Positions 7,322 to 16,189 of a DNA stretch of 64,000 bases are shown piece after piece. The position numbers were made by a program, and so were the translations under genes. The first letter of the stretch is position 1; every line of letters starts with the position of its first letter. Source of the DNA: an uncultured Bacilli bacterium (GTDB lineage: Bacteria > Bacillota_I > Bacilli_A > RF39 > UBA660); contig CAKOJN010000008.1 of the NCBI GenBank assembly GCA_934090685.1, positions 1-64,000 on the forward strand, in the 5' to 3' direction. Below the pieces are notes generated by a model. It made no database searches, was not told the DNA's origin, and saw nothing but the letters and a program-made list of their open reading frames with translations.

Positions 7322-8272
7322 TTATTTCTCGTTTGTTCTTATATATTTTGTCAAGTAAACTGGTCTATTTTTTGTTTCTAAATATATTCTAGCAATGTAC
7401 TCACCTATTATTCCCAAACAAACTAAAATCACTCCACCTATCAGTAATATAAAACAAATTAATGTAGCATATCCCGGAATAGAAATGCCATAACATAATT
7501 TTTGAATTACAACCACTATTAAATATATAAATGATATAAGTGAAAACGATGTCCCTAAATAAGTCGCAAGCTTTAATGGCGCTATTGAAAATGCAATTAT
7601 TCCGCTCCATGCATATTTAAACAATTTTATTGTGTTAAAACTACTAACACCATTTGCTCTTTCATCTGGAACATAAGGAATATAATATGTATTATAACCA
7701 ATCCAACTAAATATTCCTTTAGAAAATCTATTATATTCTTCTAACTGTAGTAATCCATCTACAACGTATCTTCTCAACATTCTAAAATCTGAAGCACCAT
7801 TTACAAAATTAATTCCACACATTTTTGAAATAATTTTATAAAAGTTTTTCTTAAGAAATGTCATGACTTTTCCTTCAATTCTTTTCTCTTGAAAATAAGC
7901 AACGCAATCATCATTTTCATTATTTTCAAGATGTTCATACATAGGAAGTATCAGTTTTGGATGTTGTTGCAAATCAGCATCAATTATAACCACATAATCA
8001 CCAGTAGATTCTTTTAATCCAGCATATAATGCAGATTCTTTGCCAAAATTTCTAGAAAAATTAATAATTTTAATAAAAATACCTTTATCATGCTTTTTTA
8101 ACAACTTATTTAATTCTCCAATTGTATTATCCTTAGAACCATCATTAATATAAATCATTTCCAATTCAAAATCTTTATTGGACAAATACTTATTTGTTTC
8201 ATTATAGAATAATTCAACATTTTTTTCCTCATTATAACAAGGAATTACCATAGATATTTTCTTTTTTTTCAT
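7322..8272 (-). CDS. Polyprenyl-phosphate glycosyltransferase, GtrB/DPM1-like GT2
   Basis: A family-2 glycosyltransferase of the GtrB/CsbB/DPM1 type. It would load a sugar from a nucleotide donor onto undecaprenyl phosphate at the cytoplasmic face. The GT-A domain (about residues 1-225) shows SMVIPCYNEEKNVELF, the metal-binding DADLQQHP motif, and FRMLRR with the downstream RFSKGIFSWIGY. Two C-terminal membrane helices (about 230-255 and 268-292) are typical. I place the start at the ATG at 8272, eight bases after a GTGGAG ribosome site; the GTG further up overlaps that site. The GtrA and GT-C-like proteins nearby are the expected partners for flipping and final transfer. Confidence 0.88.
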   Translation of the reverse strand: MKKKKISMVIPCYNEEKNVELFYNETNKYLSNKDFELEMIYINDGSKDNTIGELNKLLKKHDKGIFIKIINFSRNFGKESALYAGLKESTGDYVVIIDADLQQHPKLILPMYEHLENNENDDCVAYFQEKRIEGKVMTFLKKNFYKIISKMCGINFVNGASDFRMLRRYVVDGLLQLEEYNRFSKGIFSWIGYNTYYIPYVPDERANGVSSFNTIKLFKYAWSGIIAFSIAPLKLATYLGTSFSLISFIYLIVVVIQKLCYGISIPGYATLICFILLIGGVILVCLGIIGEYIARIYLETKNRPVYLTKYIRTNEK

Positions 8273-8299
8273 AATAAACACTCCACAATTAATAATATT

Positions 8300-8308
8300 A
8301 TTATAGCA
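8300..8308 (-). promoter_or_regulatory. Extended -10 promoter of the GtrB-like gene
   Basis: TGC plus TATAAT on the minus strand. The -35 is poor (TATTAA at 17 bases). Confidence 0.6.
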
Positions 8309-8441
8309 TATTTAAAATAAAATTAATATCCTTTTATTATTTACTGTTATTTAATAGCATAATGCAACTTTTAAGTTATTAAAAAATCATAGTTGTATTT
8401 ACTTGTTTAATAATTATTTAAACAAATATTTTTAACAAGAA

Positions 8442-8470
8442 TTGACTATAAAAGAATTTGGTGGTAGCAT
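8442..8470 (+). promoter_or_regulatory. Promoter of the PIG-L deacetylase gene
   Basis: TTGACT (8442-8447), a 17-base spacer and TAGCAT (8465-8470), preceded by TGG as an extended -10. An AGAGAGG ribosome site follows before the ATG at 8490. Confidence 0.6.
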
Positions 8471-8489
8471 ATTTTAGAGAGGTACTATA

Positions 8490-9797
8490 ATGAAAAAAGA
8501 AGAAAGTAACATTATAATAAATATAATTTTAGAAATAAGTATTTTATTATTTGGAGGTGCAATATTATTTGTTTTAATTAATTCTAATCACAAATCTAAT
8601 ATGACAAAACCAAAAATAAAAGTAGATAAAATTAATATGGTTAATAAGGAAGAAAAAGATGCTTACCAAATAACAAATTCAACAATTTTTAATATAACTA
8701 ATTCTAAAAGTTCAATATCAATAAGTAAAATAACTGATGAAGATTATACGACATATATAAAAGTTGATGCAAATTCAACTATTGAAATTAATAATGGTAT
8801 ACAAATAAAAAGTCTATATATAATGTATGAATTAAAAGGTTATAAAGGAACATTAGAATATAATAATAAAACTATAGAAATTGGAAATAACAACTTTATT
8901 CACGAATATATAGATATTCCTGAAGCTTCTAATAGCATCAAAATTAGATATGATGAAGATGCGATAATAACTGATATATATGTTTTTTCAAAAGGCAAAA
9001 CACCAAATTATGTACAAAAATGGAAAGTAAATAATAATAAAACAGATTTATTGCTTTTCAGTACTCATAGTGATGATGAACATCTAATGTTTGCTGGACT
9101 TATACCTACTTATATTGCTCGTGGTTACAATGTTGAAGTAGCATATATGACTAATCATATTAATAATAATCAATCAAGATATCACGAATTGTTAAATGGT
9201 TTGTGGGTAGCAGGTGTTACAAATTATCCTGAGTTGGGTCCTTTCCCTGATCAGCATTCCCGTGATTTAAACAAAGCAATAAAGAAACTGGAAATAATTA
9301 ACATTAAACAGGATGATATAATAAATTGGCAGGTTGAAACAATTAGAAAATACAAACCATCAGTTGTGGTTGGACATGCTGAAAATGGTGAATATGGACA
9401 TGGACAGCATAGATTAAATTCAAAATGTTTGGAACAAGCGGTTGTAAAAGCAGAAGACCCAGAATATTCAACAAATAATTATAATAAACCATGGAAAATA
9501 AATAAAACATACATACACTTATATGATAAAAATAAAATCGAAATTAATATTGATACACCATTAGATTATTATAATGGATTAACAGCCTTACAAGTTAGTC
9601 AATTAGCAATTAAAGAACATAAATCGCAAATAAAAAGTGGTTGGGTTTATAAATGGTTATGTGGTCCTAATGGCTACGAAATAACAAAGTCAACGCAAAT
9701 AACAAAATATTTTCCTAATCAATTTGGGTTGTTCAGAACTAATGTTGGAAAAGATATAAAAAAAGATGATATATTTGAAAATATAACAAAAAAATAG
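8490..9797 (+). CDS. Membrane-anchored PIG-L family deacetylase
   Basis: A 435-aa protein with one N-terminal membrane helix (about residues 8-30) and a large outer part. A beta-rich region (about 50-165) precedes a PIG-L/LmbE de-N-acetylase domain (about 180-400). The zinc and catalytic motif appears as THSDDEHLMFAG, the second metal motif as GEYGHGQHR. Family members remove N-acetyl groups from GlcNAc-type sugars. The anchor implies an extracellular substrate, such as an N-acetylated sugar on teichoic acid or another glycopolymer. The neighbours are a GtrB-like transferase (divergent) and a GtrA/GT-C fusion (convergent), and the same PIG-L domain recurs fused to a GT-C-like protein at 18887-21001. 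Confidence 0.85.
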   Translation: MKKEESNIIINIILEISILLFGGAILFVLINSNHKSNMTKPKIKVDKINMVNKEEKDAYQITNSTIFNITNSKSSISISKITDEDYTTYIKVDANSTIEINNGIQIKSLYIMYELKGYKGTLEYNNKTIEIGNNNFIHEYIDIPEASNSIKIRYDEDAIITDIYVFSKGKTPNYVQKWKVNNNKTDLLLFSTHSDDEHLMFAGLIPTYIARGYNVEVAYMTNHINNNQSRYHELLNGLWVAGVTNYPELGPFPDQHSRDLNKAIKKLEIINIKQDDIINWQVETIRKYKPSVVVGHAENGEYGHGQHRLNSKCLEQAVVKAEDPEYSTNNYNKPWKINKTYIHLYDKNKIEINIDTPLDYYNGLTALQVSQLAIKEHKSQIKSGWVYKWLCGPNGYEITKSTQITKYFPNQFGLFRTNVGKDIKKDDIFENITKK

Positions 9798-9816
9798 TAA
9801 TCACTTACTATTTTTT
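9788..9816. terminator. Bidirectional terminator between convergent genes
   Basis: A 12-bp stem AAAAAATAGTAA/TTACTATTTTTT with a 4-base loop, A-run on one side and T-run on the other. It overlaps the stop codons of both convergent genes. Confidence 0.85.
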
Positions 9817-11782
9817 AATTATAATTATTTACTATTTTTTTCCAATCTTCGTAGTCCACAAATTTAATCATCGTACTTTGATTTATACCATAAAATAGTT
9901 TATATCTATTTCCAAATACACCCGTTTCTTTGTTAGCACAGTGTATATAATTGGAATGAGGGAGTGCTGGTAAATATATTACTGTTGAATTTTTTTTGAA
10001 ATAATTAATACAATTAGATTGAATCATTTCTACTTTATATATAGAATAATAAATTGCAATTAAATACAAAAAGGCTATTACAATTGTTATTTTTAATAAA
10101 TTATCAACACGATTTATTTTAGTTTTATAAACATAATCTAATATTTCCAAAATAATCAATATATAGAATACGTACGCCGTTAAAAACAACCTTGGCCCTA
10201 CTGGTGTAATCATAAGTAAAGGTAGATTAAAAATAATTAGTGAACCTATATAAAATAATATTTTACGAGTCTTATATTTATTATCAATACAAATTATAGA
10301 TATTGAAATTAAAGATGCTAACATTAATAAACCAGTTAAACAATTAAAAATCAACTTTAATTTACCTGAAAAAATATGGTCATTAAATGGTAAATTTGTA
10401 TACACAATATTAAACAAATATAATAAAGTAAACAATAAACTACTACTTATTAATAAACCTTTACACCCGTTTATTATTTTATGTTTATTTTTATATTTAA
10501 AAATCAATATAATTATACAAATACTTAATATTATTTCTACAAATACATTATCAATAAAAATATAATTAGATAAAGTTTTTATAAATGTTTTTATAGAACT
10601 AATAACAACATTATCGGTAGTTATAGTTCTATATCCATCATTATTATTGAATATTGACAAATATGCACTGTTACTAAACATCATTATACTACCACATAGT
10701 GAACCTACAAAATAAATAATGTTAGCAATGCTACATTTTTTAAATCTAATTTTTTCATATATTAAAATTGTTAGAATTAAAAATAAATTATATAAAGTAA
10801 TATTCTCTATAAACAATGAACCAACAAAACTAATAATGAAATAACATATTAATTTTAATATTCTTTTTTCATTAAACTCTTGTTTATCATCCAATAGTTT
10901 AATATTTTTATGAATAATAAATAATACCAGCAATATCGGCAAAACATAATTAGCAAACCCAGAAGCCCATGTAACAGATTGTCTTAGAATCGTCACAGGC
11001 ATTAGTAGTAATAATAATATGCTTATCAAAATATTTGTTTTATTTTTATCATTTATTATTTTATAAATGTATTTAATTATTAGAGTAAAAGTAACAGTTT
11101 CAACAATAACTCTCAAAATTTTGGACCTAGTTAATACTAGAATTAACAAGTTACCAGCATATCTACCATTATAATTGTCGAACCAACTATTTAGTCTATC
11201 AATCCCGATTTTTGTCCCCCATGCCCAATCATCACCAGTGTAAGGAAAAAAACAACACAATAACATAAACATAAGAAATAATAAAACTAAAAATCTATTA
11301 TTAAATAACTTAATATTTTTTACGCTTTTGTTAATTTTTTTCTTCTCACTTGGTTCTTTATTGGTAGATTTGTTAAAAACAAGAAATTTACTCAAAATAT
11401 AATTTAAAATTAAAATAATAAATTGAACAATAATTTTTGCAATAGAATCATTCATTTTTAAGAAAGAAACCATTATTCCCATTGAAATCATATCGATTAT
11501 CAATGTTGACAGTCTTGCTAAAAAGAAACTCAAGCATTCCTTTGCAATATTTTTATTTTTGCTTTCAAAAACATATTTTCTATTTGCTACAAAGGCAAAA
11601 CTAACGCATAAAATCCAAGAAATTATATTTGCTATTTGTAGTTGCAACGGATTTTGTGCATCCAATATTGTAAAGGTTAGCAAATAATAACTTGCAAGGC
11701 TAACTACAGTAGTTAATCCTCCAACAATTACATACATTATTATTTCACGATATTTATTAAATAATTCAATAATTTTTTTCAT
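9815..11782 (-). CDS. GtrA flippase domain fused to GT-C-like membrane transferase
   Basis: A 655-aa membrane protein with two parts. Residues about 10-140 form a four-helix GtrA/GtcA domain (YREIIMYVIVGGLTTVVSL, SFAFVANRKYVF), the family linked to flipping polyprenyl-phosphate sugars. After a basic linker (about 145-160), a second polytopic part of about ten helices begins. Its first outer loop carries FPYTGDDWAWGTKIG, an acidic pair where GT-C glycosyltransferases place their catalytic acidic residues. A soluble outer tail ends the chain. The second part resembles the DUF6056 type, a name I give tentatively. The start is the ATG at 11782, because the GTG at 11794 lies in the AAGGTGGG ribosome site. 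The same GT-C-like part recurs at 18887-21001. Confidence 0.75.
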   Translation of the reverse strand: MKKIIELFNKYREIIMYVIVGGLTTVVSLASYYLLTFTILDAQNPLQLQIANIISWILCVSFAFVANRKYVFESKNKNIAKECLSFFLARLSTLIIDMISMGIMVSFLKMNDSIAKIIVQFIILILNYILSKFLVFNKSTNKEPSEKKKINKSVKNIKLFNNRFLVLLFLMFMLLCCFFPYTGDDWAWGTKIGIDRLNSWFDNYNGRYAGNLLILVLTRSKILRVIVETVTFTLIIKYIYKIINDKNKTNILISILLLLLMPVTILRQSVTWASGFANYVLPILLVLFIIHKNIKLLDDKQEFNEKRILKLICYFIISFVGSLFIENITLYNLFLILTILIYEKIRFKKCSIANIIYFVGSLCGSIMMFSNSAYLSIFNNNDGYRTITTDNVVISSIKTFIKTLSNYIFIDNVFVEIILSICIIILIFKYKNKHKIINGCKGLLISSSLLFTLLYLFNIVYTNLPFNDHIFSGKLKLIFNCLTGLLMLASLISISIICIDNKYKTRKILFYIGSLIIFNLPLLMITPVGPRLFLTAYVFYILIILEILDYVYKTKINRVDNLLKITIVIAFLYLIAIYYSIYKVEMIQSNCINYFKKNSTVIYLPALPHSNYIHCANKETGVFGNRYKLFYGINQSTMIKFVDYEDWKKIVNNYN

Positions 11783-11809
11783 GTTTCTTCCCACCTTACA
11801 AAAGTTTAT

Positions 11810-14452
11810 TTATAACTTTTTAACTATTTCTTCATATATTCTTTCACAATTTTTAGTATCATGAAATTTAAAAGTTTTATGTATTCTATTTAAATATTTT
11901 TTTTCTATTTTACAATCATTTTCAATTATTTTTATTAAACCGTTTATAAATTTATCATATTCAGTATAACAAGGTCCAAAGCCCATTGTGTCATAATCGA
12001 AATATCCTTTTTGATACACTTGACCTTTATAAAAATCATCACGATCAAATTGATAATATATTACAGGTTTTTCTAAATAACCAAAATCAAAGAAAACACT
12101 TGAATAATCAGTAATTAATAATTTATTTTCGCAAAATTCTTTTTGATAACTAATATTACCATCTTCAATTTCAATAAAATCGTTTAGATTAAAATCATTA
12201 ATTTGAGTCATTACGTTAGGATGAGGTATAAATCTAATTTTATATTTTTTATTTTCTAGTACCTTTAATAATCTCTCATCATTGATTAAGGCATTTATGA
12301 ATTTAAAATAGTCTGACTTTTTAAAATTAGGATTATAAAGTCTTTTCCCAGTTTTTTTATCTACACCAATTGATAATGCATTCCTCCACGTTAATGATAG
12401 CATGACAGTATTTTTTGCTTTAATTTTTTTCTGTAATTTTAATAAATTGTCATACCTAGGAAGTCCTGTCAATTTAACAACTTTTTTGTCATAACCATAT
12501 TTGCCATTTATTACAGAATTATATTCATCATTACAAGAAGTAACAAACATATCTATTCTTTTTGAATTAATATTTAGCCATGGACTTAAATCATCTTTAA
12601 TAATTCCATGTTGTAAAAATATATATTTAAAATAATATTGGTCTTTAACGAAGCAGCCTTTTCTACCCAATGGATTAAAAATATAGTTTTCACCATGTGC
12701 AGAAGCAACAACATCAACGATATTAAAAAGAAATTTATATTTAATAGACCTTGGATCTATTACTTTTCCTACTTTTTTTAATCTCTCATAATCCACACTA
12801 GCTGATGACAAAACAAAATAAATATTTTTCTCTGGATGCTTTTTAACCATATAATTAAAGAAATGTTCCCCATTATCGTCAGCCCTATCAATCCTATCAG
12901 AAATAAACCAAATTTCTTTTTTCTTAAATATTCTTGATATTTTTGTATACAATCTTATTAATAAACTTTTAAATTCTTTTTTAAGAAATAAATTAATGTC
13001 ATTAAATAATTCGTAGATAAATGTTCTATAAAATCTTTTTCGAATATTATAAATACATCCTTTTTTTAGAACTAATGTTCTCTTATTAAAATGATGATAA
13101 CTTCTAGGAAGATATTCAGAGAATATAGCGCCTATCTTAAAAGCAGGATGGATACTGTTGTTCTTTATCTCAAAACTTAATATCCAATTTTCATCATTAA
13201 TTGGAACATTAAATTCAACTCCAAGATAATCATAAATTTCTTCACCATCGAATGATTCTACATTTAAATTAACAGCAAGCTCGTAAAAATTAATTTTAAT
13301 ATTTTCTCCATTCAAGGTGACTTTAAAATCATCTTTATTAAAAAATTTTAAATTGAATTTACCATAAAATTTTAATACTTTATTATCTAAACATATTCTA
13401 TCAATTTGTATTAGAGAAAGTCGATTAATATCAAATTGATTATCATCAATAATTAATTTGTTAAATTCAAACTTAATCATATTTTTTGTATTTTTGCCAT
13501 ATTTCAACTTTAAAACAAATAATTTTTCATTAAGACCAAGATGTCTATGATTGATTATTATATCGTCATCCATCTTTTTTATTAGATAAATTAAACTTTC
13601 AGCATACTTTTTTCTTTCAAAATTATTTAATGGACTAACCGTATTATCAAACTTTAATCTCCAATTAATATCATACAATATGGTATATTGAATAAATTTA
13701 AACACCTTGTTGTATTTTTGTTCTGACAAATCAAATAAATATTTATATACATTGATTGGCGTAGAAAAATACCAATCAACATCCTGAGTTTGCTTCTGTA
13801 TTGCAGAGGAACCATCATTTCTTTTTCTATAATAATATTTAGGTTTTTTAAGCATCATTATTTTTGGTTCGTCTAATAATATTCCATTTATAAATCTAGT
13901 ATCTTCTGAATATTTAATTTCTTTTGGAAATTCATATTGTTTTATTAAATCTAAACAAAAAAACACAGAAGATATGCTTAATTGTGGATAATTATAATCG
14001 TCATATACATTTAAAATTTTATTTTTAAAATATTTATAATTTAAAGGATGATTGCCCTTTTTAGCATCAAAAAACAATAATTTACAACTATATATTTGAA
14101 CATCTTTATTTCTTTTGTAATTTTTATACACTTCTTTAAATGCATGTTTATCCCAAATATCATCACCATCAAAGAAATTAACTAGTTCTCCTGTTGCAAG
14201 CTCTATTCCTTTATTTCTTGCAACACTCACACCTGAATTTTTCTGTTTGTAATAAATAATATTTTTTGGATATATTTTTTGATATTTTAAACATATTTCT
14301 TCACTGTTGTCTATACTTCCGTCATTAATTAATATCAATTGAATATTTTCAAATCCAATAGTTTGATTTACAATAGACATGATAGCTTCTTCTAAATACT
14401 TACCAACATTATAAATAGGAACAATAATTGAAAATTTATAATCCTTTTTCAT
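11810..14452 (-). CDS. GT2 glycosyltransferase-CDP-alditol phosphotransferase fusion (teichoic acid polymerase type)
   Basis: An 880-aa two-enzyme protein. Residues about 1-230 are a GT2 domain (FSIIVPIYNVGKYLEEAI, GVSVARNKG, metal motif DGDDIWD). The middle (about 330-480) is a beta-rich linker. Residues about 510-875 are a glycerophosphotransferase domain of the TagB/TagF/TarL family, with FLQHGIIKDDLS, GLPRYDNLL, TWRNAL, FIPHPN and LITDYSSVFFDFGYLEKP. It would polymerise or decorate a poly(alditol phosphate) chain from CDP-ribitol or CDP-glycerol at the inner membrane face. TarI/TarJ nearby favour ribitol. It follows tagH and has a strong AAGGAGG site. It is a paralogue of the 883-aa protein at 16189-18840. 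Confidence 0.85.
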   Translation of the reverse strand: MKKDYKFSIIVPIYNVGKYLEEAIMSIVNQTIGFENIQLILINDGSIDNSEEICLKYQKIYPKNIIYYKQKNSGVSVARNKGIELATGELVNFFDGDDIWDKHAFKEVYKNYKRNKDVQIYSCKLLFFDAKKGNHPLNYKYFKNKILNVYDDYNYPQLSISSVFFCLDLIKQYEFPKEIKYSEDTRFINGILLDEPKIMMLKKPKYYYRKRNDGSSAIQKQTQDVDWYFSTPINVYKYLFDLSEQKYNKVFKFIQYTILYDINWRLKFDNTVSPLNNFERKKYAESLIYLIKKMDDDIIINHRHLGLNEKLFVLKLKYGKNTKNMIKFEFNKLIIDDNQFDINRLSLIQIDRICLDNKVLKFYGKFNLKFFNKDDFKVTLNGENIKINFYELAVNLNVESFDGEEIYDYLGVEFNVPINDENWILSFEIKNNSIHPAFKIGAIFSEYLPRSYHHFNKRTLVLKKGCIYNIRKRFYRTFIYELFNDINLFLKKEFKSLLIRLYTKISRIFKKKEIWFISDRIDRADDNGEHFFNYMVKKHPEKNIYFVLSSASVDYERLKKVGKVIDPRSIKYKFLFNIVDVVASAHGENYIFNPLGRKGCFVKDQYYFKYIFLQHGIIKDDLSPWLNINSKRIDMFVTSCNDEYNSVINGKYGYDKKVVKLTGLPRYDNLLKLQKKIKAKNTVMLSLTWRNALSIGVDKKTGKRLYNPNFKKSDYFKFINALINDERLLKVLENKKYKIRFIPHPNVMTQINDFNLNDFIEIEDGNISYQKEFCENKLLITDYSSVFFDFGYLEKPVIYYQFDRDDFYKGQVYQKGYFDYDTMGFGPCYTEYDKFINGLIKIIENDCKIEKKYLNRIHKTFKFHDTKNCERIYEEIVKKL

Positions 14453-14481
14453 TTTATACCTCCTTACTGCTTTTATTTACA

Positions 14482-15225
14482 TTAATTTAACGAACGCATA
14501 TATTCTTCATATTTAGCCATTATTTCAGCAGGTTCTCCCTCATCTTTAATAAGGCCATCATGTAACCATATCACTTTGTCACATAGTTCTACTATAGTTT
14601 TGGTACTATGAGAAACTATTACAACTGTTCTATCAGAGTCATTTATTAACTCTTTCATTTTATTGTAACTCTTTTCTCTAAAATGAATATCTCCTACACT
14701 TAATACTTCATCAATAAGCATAATATCAGTTTCTAATATCGCAGTTATTGAAAATGCAAGTTTAGAATACATTCCAGATGAGTAGCTACTAACAGGTTTA
14801 TATATAAAGTCTCCTAGTTCAGAGAATTCTATAATATCATTTATTTTCTCTTCAACTTGTTCTTTTGTATAACCTAAAAGTAATCCAGATAAGAATATAT
14901 TTTCATAACCTGTTAATTTTTTTTGAAAACCTACTCCAATTGACAAAAGAGAAATACTATTACCATGTAAATTAACACTTCCTGAATCAGCAGAAAATAT
15001 TCCGGAGATTGCCCTTAAAAGAGTAGATTTACCACTACCGTTTCTTCCACATATACCTAATATTTGTCCCTTAGGTACCTCAAAAGAAACACCTTTTACT
15101 GCTTTAAAGATTTTACCAGAGCCCTTCCCTTTAACACCCATCTTTTTTAAAGAAAAACGATTCATATCTCTATAATACACATGTAAATCTTTAACTGTTA
15201 TTGCTATTTCATCATTCTTTTTCAT
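14482..15225 (-). CDS. tagH: Teichoic acid export ABC transporter ATP-binding protein TagH
   Basis: A 247-aa ATPase of the TagH/Wzt type that powers export of lipid-linked wall teichoic acid with TagG. The Walker A motif is GRNGSGKST near residue 61. The signature segment is YSSGMYSKLAFS, the Walker B LIDEVLSVGD, and the switch histidine lies in VIVSHSTKTI. It lacks the long C-terminal extension of Bacillus TagH, as many homologues do. It overlaps tagG by one base (TAATG). Confidence 0.92.
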   Translation of the reverse strand: MKKNDEIAITVKDLHVYYRDMNRFSLKKMGVKGKGSGKIFKAVKGVSFEVPKGQILGICGRNGSGKSTLLRAISGIFSADSGSVNLHGNSISLLSIGVGFQKKLTGYENIFLSGLLLGYTKEQVEEKINDIIEFSELGDFIYKPVSSYSSGMYSKLAFSITAILETDIMLIDEVLSVGDIHFREKSYNKMKELINDSDRTVVIVSHSTKTIVELCDKVIWLHDGLIKDEGEPAEIMAKYEEYMRSLN

Positions 15226-16013
15226 TATTTCATCACCTTTACATATGTATTTTCATATTTATAAATTGTATTAATACCATATACACAAATCCATATTGAA
15301 ATAAAGAACCATATTAAAGTCCACATTCCAACTGGAGGTGTACTATATATTAAAACATTTCTCATATTATAAATAAAATTAGCAAGAGGATTTATATCAA
15401 GTAATATTGTTCTATAAACTTCATTATGTATCCTTGATGCTATATCAAAGAATATACCTGTCATATAAAATAGCATTCTAAGACCTATATTAACTAAATT
15501 TGATAAATCTTCTACAAATACACCAATATGCATTACTAATGTAGATACACCAAATGTAAATATAATTGAAACTATTAGTATTGGCAAGAACCATAATACA
15601 TTCCATGTAATTGGCACTTGATATATAACCATGAATATAAATACTAGCAAGAATGAAACCATCATTTTAAATAAATTAACACCCATTTTTACTATTAATA
15701 ATACCCATTTAGGTAAATATACTTTGGTAACAGTATCTCTATTATTAGCAACTAATTTAACACTTACAGTAACCATTTTGTTAAAGAAGTTCCATATAGA
15801 AAGCCCAATAAATACAAATACTGGGAAATAATCTACAGATGACTTAAATATTATTTGTGCAATAAATGTATATATAAGCATAAATGCAAGTGGTTCTAAA
15901 ATCATCCACATCCAACCTAAATAAGAATTTATTACTTCAGTCTTAAGTTCAGACTTAGTTGCATAAACAATATAATTTTTATATTTTTTTAAATCTTTAA
16001 AAAATCTTTTCAT
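15225..16013 (-). CDS. tagG: Teichoic acid export ABC transporter permease TagG
   Basis: A 262-aa ABC-2 type permease with six membrane helices, partner of TagH. The N-terminal amphipathic stretch and SELKTEVINSYLGWMWMILE are typical of the polysaccharide and teichoic acid exporter group, as is the later DINPLANFIYNMRNVLIY region. A GAAGGAG ribosome site precedes the ATG. A sigma-A promoter with extended -10 lies just upstream, after two hairpins that close the preceding unit. Confidence 0.92.
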   Translation of the reverse strand: MKRFFKDLKKYKNYIVYATKSELKTEVINSYLGWMWMILEPLAFMLIYTFIAQIIFKSSVDYFPVFVFIGLSIWNFFNKMVTVSVKLVANNRDTVTKVYLPKWVLLIVKMGVNLFKMMVSFLLVFIFMVIYQVPITWNVLWFLPILIVSIIFTFGVSTLVMHIGVFVEDLSNLVNIGLRMLFYMTGIFFDIASRIHNEVYRTILLDINPLANFIYNMRNVLIYSTPPVGMWTLIWFFISIWICVYGINTIYKYENTYVKVMK

Positions 16014-16037
16014 TTTTTCTCCTTCGAGTACATTAAC

Positions 16038-16066
16038 ATTTTATCATATATTATAATCAACTTCAA
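16038..16066 (-). promoter_or_regulatory. Promoter of tagG-tagH
   Basis: TTGAAG (16066-16061), a 17-base spacer and TAAAAT (16043-16038), with extended TGA before the -10. Confidence 0.65.
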
Positions 16067-16109
16067 TTTATTTATTTTATTGTTCTCAAAAACATTTATA
16101 TAGCACTAT

Positions 16110-16135
16110 AAAAATGCATTGTTTCATGCATTTTT
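16110..16135 (-). terminator. Terminator upstream of tagG
   Basis: A 10-bp stem AAAAATGCAT/ATGCATTTTT with a 6-base loop, ending in a T-run on the minus strand. It would end transcription of the 883-aa transferase gene. Confidence 0.7.
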
Positions 16136-16158
16136 ATCATTTTTGTACTTCATTATTT

Positions 16159-16189
16159 GAAAATGTCAACAAAATATTTTGACATTTTC
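16159..16189 (-). terminator. Stem-loop at the end of the 883-aa transferase gene
   Basis: A perfect 11-bp stem GAAAATGTCAA/TTGACATTTTC with a 9-base loop that begins at the last base of the stop codon. It lacks a T-run of its own. It may act with the next hairpin or protect the mRNA 3-prime end. Confidence 0.5.
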